Origin: Enoplolaimus lenunculus
Taxonomy: Eukaryota > Nematoda > Enoplea > Enoplida > Thoracostomopsidae
Reading direction: 5' to 3'
Assembly: GCA_030248215.1 (NCBI GenBank)
Contig: JASANG010003026.1
Location: 1 to 64,000, forward strand
DNA: 64,000 bases
Below the pieces are notes generated by a model. That model was not told the DNA's origin, did not search any database, and saw nothing but the letters and a program-made list of their open reading frames with translations. How positions within the stretch are numbered: position 1 is the first letter of the stretch; every line of letters starts with the position of its first letter. Shown piece after piece: positions 57,939-64,000 of this stretch. Both the position numbers and the translations under genes were made by a program.

Positions 57939-57968
57939 AATTATTGAACATTAAAAAATTACACGGAT

Positions 57969-58560
57969 TTAGTATCGCTGCATAGACATGGACAGCCGAC
58001 GTTCAGAGTACAATGCAGATCGATCTGTTATAAACTGCCACAATCTCATAAACACAACAATTGCATACATCGATAGAATAACTGTTATGAATGCTCCAAA
58101 AATGAACAAAACCCCTGTTGCGATAAAAATAATTTTAAGTCGTTCGCTTTTTTCAACGTCGGCTCGAAATTCTGACACACTTTCGCCTTCGATACTCAAA
58201 ACGTTAATATCAACGGCGCCGACAAGAAAAAATATCGTTAAAATACCGTAAATAGTCGCAGATACAATGCCCAAGGTTGTGACAAACGCATGAAGCGTTA
58301 TCCATTGACGTATCATTTCACGCATTCCATACACAGCAGCGCAACAACTTGCAATTAATATAATTGGATATGCAATGTTTAGGCAAGCAAAAACCGCAAT
58401 TGCATTTGAATCTGTATCAGTTTCGTGTTGCTGCTTTGAATTGACGATAAAACTTGTGATAGCAATTGTAGTTATCGCACCAATCATTTGCAGCACAATG
58501 ATAACAAACGATGCTGTTTTGATGTGACAGCAAGTGCAACCGCAGAATCGGCAATGTGTG
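57969..58560 (-). CDS. LAPTM4-like four-transmembrane protein, 3' coding exon (5' exon not found)
   Basis: LAPTM proteins are late endosomal/lysosomal four-pass membrane proteins. The exon encodes about 196 residues. It opens THCRFCGCTCCHIKTASFVI, matching human LAPTM4A YSTRCCGCCHVRTGTIIL (Cys pairs plus CHxxT before TM1). Four hydrophobic segments follow: FVIIVLQMIGAITTIAITSF, AVFACLNIAYPIILIASCCA, LHAFVTTLGIVSATIYGILT and IIFIATGVLFIFGAFITVIL. The C-terminus (LWQFITDRSALYSERRLSMS and so on, ending QRY) parallels the human NCYKYINNRN region but lacks the PPxY motifs that recruit NEDD4 ligases in human LAPTM4. The acceptor is CGATTTTAG before 58560, one base of a Ser codon. The start codon must be in an upstream exon I could not locate. 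Confidence 0.8.
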
Positions 58561-61500
58561 CTAAAATCGGAATCACCAGCACTTAAACTACACGTACGCG
58601 TTTAAAATTGTTTGCGTTTGTTTGACTGTAATCTTAAATATGCGCAGCACCTATGGTCAGATGTTTGATAGGTCTTTGAACTGTGATACCTGTGGCAGGT
58701 TTTTGTCCTTTGGTTTGTTTTTTACTCTGCGTAGATTATGAATTGACCGATAACAAGTACTACCAGCGGACAGCTGAAAGTATGTCTCCGGCAGAAAATC
58801 GATTGTTTGGTACGTTTCGATTTAACATTTGGTACAATTGTGAGAAAAAAATTGCCGAGTTTTCGTAAAAATTAGGGTAAAACAAAAACTTTCACAACGC
58901 CTTACAAATATTTGGTAAAATTAGCCAATTATACATTATTCTAACTACCTATTTCACCTCACTTTCACGCCCGGCTGCACCCTATCAGTGCAAACATTTA
59001 ACTGTACAAATAAGCTTCAGTTTCGGAATACTATATTTTCGCAGCCAAATATTAAGAGTGAATATGGCAATGGTGGAGCTTGAAGGGCCTGTGGATTGAT
59101 CAACTCTACCGACCCCATATAAAACAAACATTTTACTAGATGTACACGAAAAATGAGTTTATTCATTCGATGCGCGGCTTTCTTGCACTGTTTTACAGTA
59201 TTATTTTGACGACCACTGTTACTTTAACTGGCGTAACAGCAGTATAAAAGCATATTCCGAAGCCTAAATTTAAGCATCAGCGTAAGCCCTAACTAGGCGT
59301 AGGCCTAAGCCTAAACTTAACCATATGCAAAAAATAGTCCAAAGCTAAAGCTTGTACACCCATCAAAGTAACATGAGCCGTTTTGACTGTTCAAGAACTA
59401 CTATATCCTTTTACTTGAAAGTAGAATCAGGTTCGGCACCGATGTGATCATGTATTGTGGTCTCTTGTTGGCGTTGTTCCATTGCTAAATCTTTTCTCAA
59501 TTAAGCTCAAACAGATATTAAATGAAGCGTAACAGTTTTGAATATAATAGAATATTAGGAATTATGCATTTGCTATTGTCTAAATTGCTATAACTGTGAT
59601 CTCATTCGAGTATATAAAACTTGATGATGAACTTGAAGTTTTTCCGCTATATTTAAATTTTTTATTTCTGGTTTTTCTTGTACAATATCCATGAAGCCCA
59701 AAATAGCCTTTAAACGATGCGTTCTTTAGTGTTTCCTTAAGAAAAATCTTAGTTTGTCTGAAGCAAGTACACTAGCATATTAGCATAGATTCGCTACAAA
59801 ACACAGTCAACTAGAAGATGTTCCACATTGATACCTTAGGGTTGTTGGCTAGTGTTAGGAACCCTAGTTGTATAGATTAAGTAATCTCCTAACGCAAAGG
59901 CTAAGCCTAAGCATGTGAAATAGGGCAGCAAGGAGCGAGCCAGAAATTAAATTCTATAATCAAATTCTGAGCCAACTAGCAAAAAGTATATTTAGTGCGG
60001 ATCAAATAAGAGTGGCGCATCATAATGGAAGCTAGTGGAGCGAGCAGATCTCTGAAGGAGTCTGCCTTCAATGGTCACGTGACAAGGATTTCAAAAAATG
60101 AATATTTTGGGAATTGAGAAATAAACTTTCGACCCATTTTTTGCATCAACCCTTTTTGGGAACTGCAAGACAAATCGGCTTCAGAATCCGGTTAGATGTT
60201 GATCCGGTCCTGGATACCAGACTAATCTATAATTGTATTTTGTAGTAAGTAGCATAAAATTATAGCAATATTTAAAAACGCCTACTAGTAAATTGACATG
60301 TTTTTGACAATAGTAATTTCGGTATGCGTCTGCGAAAGACGCAAAAACGCAATGCCCACAAAACATCAAGAAAACGTTATTGCAGAACATTGTTCAATAT
60401 TTCGCAAGTATATATTTATTAGTCATTGCAGGGACCAAAAAACAACATGAAGATAAACAGTAAAACCCGCAATATATGAATCTGAGCGTTTAATGGCAGT
60501 GGAGTAGCGAGGATTTCCTATCAGGAGGATAAATACCTTCTTTAAATAAACGTAACAGTTAATAATTAGAGTTCATCAGGATAGTCCAAATTCTGTTAAA
60601 ATGACTTTTTCAAGTTTCCACAAAGAAAAACTGCAGAGGAATATATCTCCCCTAGTGTCCTTTACATACATTTCACAGCATTCACAGTAGTGTGTGTATT
60701 CAAACTAACAATTTTTACTAGTCGTTTACTAGTTGAATAAAAAACAAATGAGGGGCGTAGCCAAAATTTGGATTTCAATGGAGAATCATCATCCTAATCT
60801 CTTTTCCAAGCAAGAATAGCTAGTAAAAAATGTTATTCACATCAAGAACCTAACAGGTATTGTAAAAAGATGTCTTATTTATCGTTGCTTTACAGAAATT
60901 TCGGTAGGAATTTATCACAACTATTACCTTCTTTTATATGCTCGTGAGAGAGAAATTTCAAGTGAAAAGGTAGTGGTTTAGTGATCATACACGTTGGCGT
61001 TGTATACGAATAAGACAAGTACTACAACTATTTTTTAGTTAAACGGCATATATAAGTACTGTTTGCTGTTTCGCACATTAATAATTTTAGTGACCAAGGT
61101 CACATTAAAACTATCGTTCAGTTGTCTACAGTCTTTGCATTTTCACCCGCGTCATGGTGATGGTATAACCATTGGTATCCCCATCAAAAATTTTTTGGTG
61201 AAAACTTGCTAACGTACCTAAGTACCTTACAATTTTTCAACAATGCAGAAGCGTAGCCATGATTTCATTTCGAATAAACTTCGCCGAAAATTTTTTTGTT
61301 AGATGGCGTAGCGATCGAGAAGTTTTTTTCTTTTCTATTCCGGTTGTTGTACAGCCCTATAAAAGCTTGTAGTTTGGGTTTTGTCACAAACATCATGGTA
61401 CAATATCCACCTGTCCCTCTAATATGCATGCATCTCTGAAAGCAAACAATTCCGGAGCCAGTTAAAAAAATTGCAGCTTCGTAGCAATTCACGTTAATCA

Positions 61501-61770
61501 CCACGTGTTATGCCTATTTGACTTCTGCCTCTTCATGTTGTGGCTCAGATATACTGGAGCGGCACTTAACTGAAATACAACTATTTAAGCAAATGTTTTC
61601 TCTGTGGTGTGTGTGTGAACAACCTAAACTGTATAAAGTTTAAATGGGCAGGAATTTCGAAGCATTTTAATGGCTTGACTACTAGAGCTAGGTTATAAAT
61701 TCATTGGCAATGCATGAGTTTGGAATAGTTTCCAAGCGGCCTGTCATGTCGGCTGAATAGACAAGACCGT
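58561..61770. other. Gene-poor region
   Basis: It may hold the first exon of the LAPTM-like gene on the minus strand. 59227-59381 is a TTAGGC-complement MITE (GGCGTAACAGCAGTATAAAA ... AGTAACATGAGCC). A small AAGGCTAAGCCTAAGC fragment is at 59894-59910. Short ORFs at 60181-60390 and 61265-61504 have no recognisable content. Confidence 0.45.
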
Positions 61771-62400
61771 AATGTCATATGACATTAGCATATAAACCAC
61801 CTTTGTCAGATGTTCAATATCTGCAAGAGCCCGCATGTCACGTGATACGGCCAATGTTACTTTTAGGGGCGTCCCGTTTTTCCGCGGGACAGCAAGACAA
61901 GAGTGTAAAATCGTAGCAAATTCATACACTCCAGCCGGCAGCAGCCGCATATGAGAAAATGGGACAGCCTGGTTTCGGGCAAATGGGAAAACGGGACAGC
62001 TGCCATTTTTCGCTGGGAAAACAGGTCAGTGGGACAGATTTGTTTTTGTGAAATGGAAAACTGAACAGGTGCAAATTTTCGCTGGAACAGTGAGACAGGC
62101 CTGTTTTGGGGAAATGAAGACAGCTGCAATTTTTCGCTGAGAAAGGGGACAATGGGAAAGGCCTGTTTCGGAGAAATGGAAAAACGGGACCGCTGCAATA
62201 TTTCGCGGGACAACTGCAAATTTTCGCTGGGAAAACGGGACAGGTTTGTTTCGAACAAATGGGAAAACGGGACAGCTTCAAATTTTCGCTGGAAAAACAG
62301 AACAGTGGGACAGCCCTTTTTCGAGCAAATCGGAAAACAGGAAGGGTGCAAATTTTCGCTGGAAAAACGGAAAACGGGACACACTGAAAAAGGGAAAATA
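61771..62400. mobile_element. GGCCAATGTTAC-family member with GGGACAG minisatellite (one end seen)
   Basis: 61771-61786 is a perfect palindrome, AATGTCATATGACATT, like those in the 54123 element. At 61849 begins GGCCAATGTTACTTTTAGGG...GCGTCCCGTTTTTCCGC, the same end as 55621. From about 61960 to 62390 run imperfect units (about 40-60 bp) made of GGGAAAACGGGACAG, TGCAAATTTTCGCTGG and CAGGYYTGTTTCGGGCAAAT blocks. Minus-strand ORFs here (163 and 198 aa) are repeat translations (PVFRFSSENL-like). No right-hand terminus was found. A last GGAAAACGGGACGAC lies at 62801-62815. Confidence 0.7.
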
Positions 62401-64000
62401 AGACACAAACCAAATTCTTTTAGACTGTACAAAATTTGTTTGATAGGGGAGATGAACAAAGATTTTAGTAGTTGGGGTTACAGCATCTGTCTCTTCCCTC
62501 TGTTCCTACTTCCAGCCTTGGCAGCCACAGCCGACCTGCATATCACAGCATTTTAATACCTTCATAAAACTGTGCGAATTTTTTTTTCGTTCAAAGCTCA
62601 GGTAGAGTTGAAAATTTATGAAGGATGGGATGCTGAATGGATCGAAAAATCAATTATAATCAGAATCTCTGGCCCGAGTCTTTTTGGGAGTCGAGCACCA
62701 GCTATATTTCAGGGGAACACCCTCCGCCCCAAAAGCCCCCCGTGTGGTTGGGAAACGAGAAAACGGGTGAGCTTTATATTTTCGCAGGTAAACGGAAAAC
62801 GGGACGACAATTTTTGTTGAAATAGATTTTATCACACTGGATGGCGCCCCCCTACACCCCCGCATTTGGAGAACCCTACCTCAGCAGAATGGGGGCTGCC
62901 GCCACTCGAAGCCCCCCGCACTAAGCGATCTTGCTAACCAAATTACAAACAACAACAATAACTAGCAAGTTCGTTTCTGACACAAAATACTCAAAAGTAC
63001 TGTCATAATAAAAAATTCAAATTTCAATTTCTATCATTAATGATATTTAAGCAGGATGAACATGGGAAGCATATCATATAATATTCGCAGACAATGTTTC
63101 GAATATCAGGCAGCTGCGAATTTTTAATATACTAGGTTTTATACGCAGACAAAATGTTTATGCAATGGTCTGATATGTACAAAACGTTTTCCAATCCGTC
63201 CGGTTATCACATGAACCACGCATGATAAAGCTGTAAATGGAATTTCTATTCCAGTAAGAATTTCGATTCAAACAAAAGTTTGTTCTGTCTGAGCATGGCT
63301 GTTGGTTAACGTTTTCAGAAATTGGAACGTAATGAATTATATAGATCAATTTTTTTATAATCGAAATGCCGTTAGCAGGGTAAGTTCCGTAATATACGTC
63401 TCCGTAATATACGTCTATTTCACCACTATAAAACACATCTGAAACAGAGTTTCGGTTTCGCTATTAATTCCGATTTAAACAGTTCCCGACTTTGTTTGAG
63501 CAGGACTACTGGTGAGGTTTGTGTTCAGCATGAGCGATGCAAGAGATTATCGATGGTTTATAGGCATAATAATATACTATCCCGGGGCTTACGGAACGAG
63601 AAGGACACCGAGGACATATCGACTTCAGAAACTACTGACGAAATGAGAAATGACACTTTTAACAACGGTTAATTTCTTGCTGTGTCCTAAACGTTTTGTT
63701 TCACGTCTGCTTTTATACCTTTTCGAAATAGAATCCTTGCTACGCCGCTGTTTATTGGCTACAAGTGTAAGAGTGAACGAAAACGAATTAGTAATTAGTT
63801 TATTTAGCAAAGCAATAATATTGAGAGCAAGGCAAGGGAACATACTGTGCACAAATCGCAACGATAAGCAGTTAATAAGCTAAACCAACGTAAAGAAAGT
63901 AAAGTGTATATATCGTTCGCTGCAAAAAAATATCCAAAAACACCACAATAAATGGTTTTGGCAGTTTTGAGATTTATAAACAAAACTAGCAACATTTTCC
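62401..64000. other. Gene-poor region to the window end
   Basis: A CCCCCCTACACCCCCGCATT stretch (62849-62868) and GGGGGCTGCC (62890) resemble mobile-element ends. 63073-63180 repeats phrases of the 54123 element (ATAATATTCGCAGACAATG, GCAGACAAAATG). CCGTAATATACGTCT is repeated in tandem at 63388-63417. No gene is seen. Confidence 0.45.

Noticed and set aside
61863-62459. 198-aa and 163-aa minus-strand ORFs
   Set aside because: Both are translations of the GGGACAG/TTTTCGCTGG minisatellite (recurring SSENL-like phrases) in different frames.
1-64000. Retroviral, LTR, Polinton or LINE coding sequence
   Set aside because: No reverse transcriptase, integrase, protease, capsid or envelope-like motif was recognised in any frame. 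The repeats present are DNA-transposon-like or tandem.
1-64000. CRISPR array or bacterial operon
   Set aside because: Tandem repeats here are contiguous without unique spacers, and the genes are intron-split animal genes.

Overview
The window is animal nuclear DNA: AT-rich, with intron-split genes and dense small DNA transposons. It carries three recognisable genes: an orthologue of CABIN1 (28 exons, minus strand), an orthologue of SNX27 (13 exons, plus strand) and a LAPTM4-type four-pass membrane protein (minus strand, 5' end not found). PDZ-bearing SNX27 and the LAPTM family point to a metazoan. The compact introns (mostly 0.1-2 kb) and the mobile-element load suggest an invertebrate, but I cannot name the group. 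I found no bacterial genes, no CRISPR array and no retroviral, LTR or Polinton-like parts.

Layout. 1-7412 is a giant palindrome: two arms of about 3.65 kb, nearly identical in the stretches compared, around a 102-bp spacer. Each arm carries a nine-copy 70-bp tandem array, and the left end runs out of the window. 7.4-14.9 kb has no convincing gene. It holds hAT-type and other MITEs, a 503-bp tandem duplication and one possible terminal exon. 14965-40089 is CABIN1; its introns carry several TIR elements. 40.1-43.2 kb is the divergent CABIN1/SNX27 intergenic region, with a tRNA-like SINE head and a doubtful minus-strand exon. 43225-50511 is SNX27 to its poly(A) signal. 50.5-53.4 kb is gene-poor. 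53.4-57.7 kb is a nest of elements inserted into one another, with internal minisatellites and 8-bp target duplications. 57.9-58.6 kb is the LAPTM-like gene. 58.6-64 kb is gene-poor, with another minisatellite-bearing member of the same element family at 61.8-62.4 kb.

The genes. CABIN1 is the TPR scaffold of the HIRA histone H3.3 chaperone complex in the nucleus. SNX27 and LAPTM proteins act on endosomal and lysosomal membranes. Nothing suggests co-regulation beyond the head-to-head arrangement of CABIN1 and SNX27. The exon models were built by eye from reading frames, splice sites and remembered similarity to the human proteins. Every junction keeps phase, giving about 2,359 aa for CABIN1 and 707 aa for SNX27.

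The strongest candidates for something undescribed are the giant palindrome with mirrored 70-bp arrays, and a MITE family with GGCCMATGT ends whose members each carry a different internal minisatellite that seems to be grown from their own subterminal sequence.
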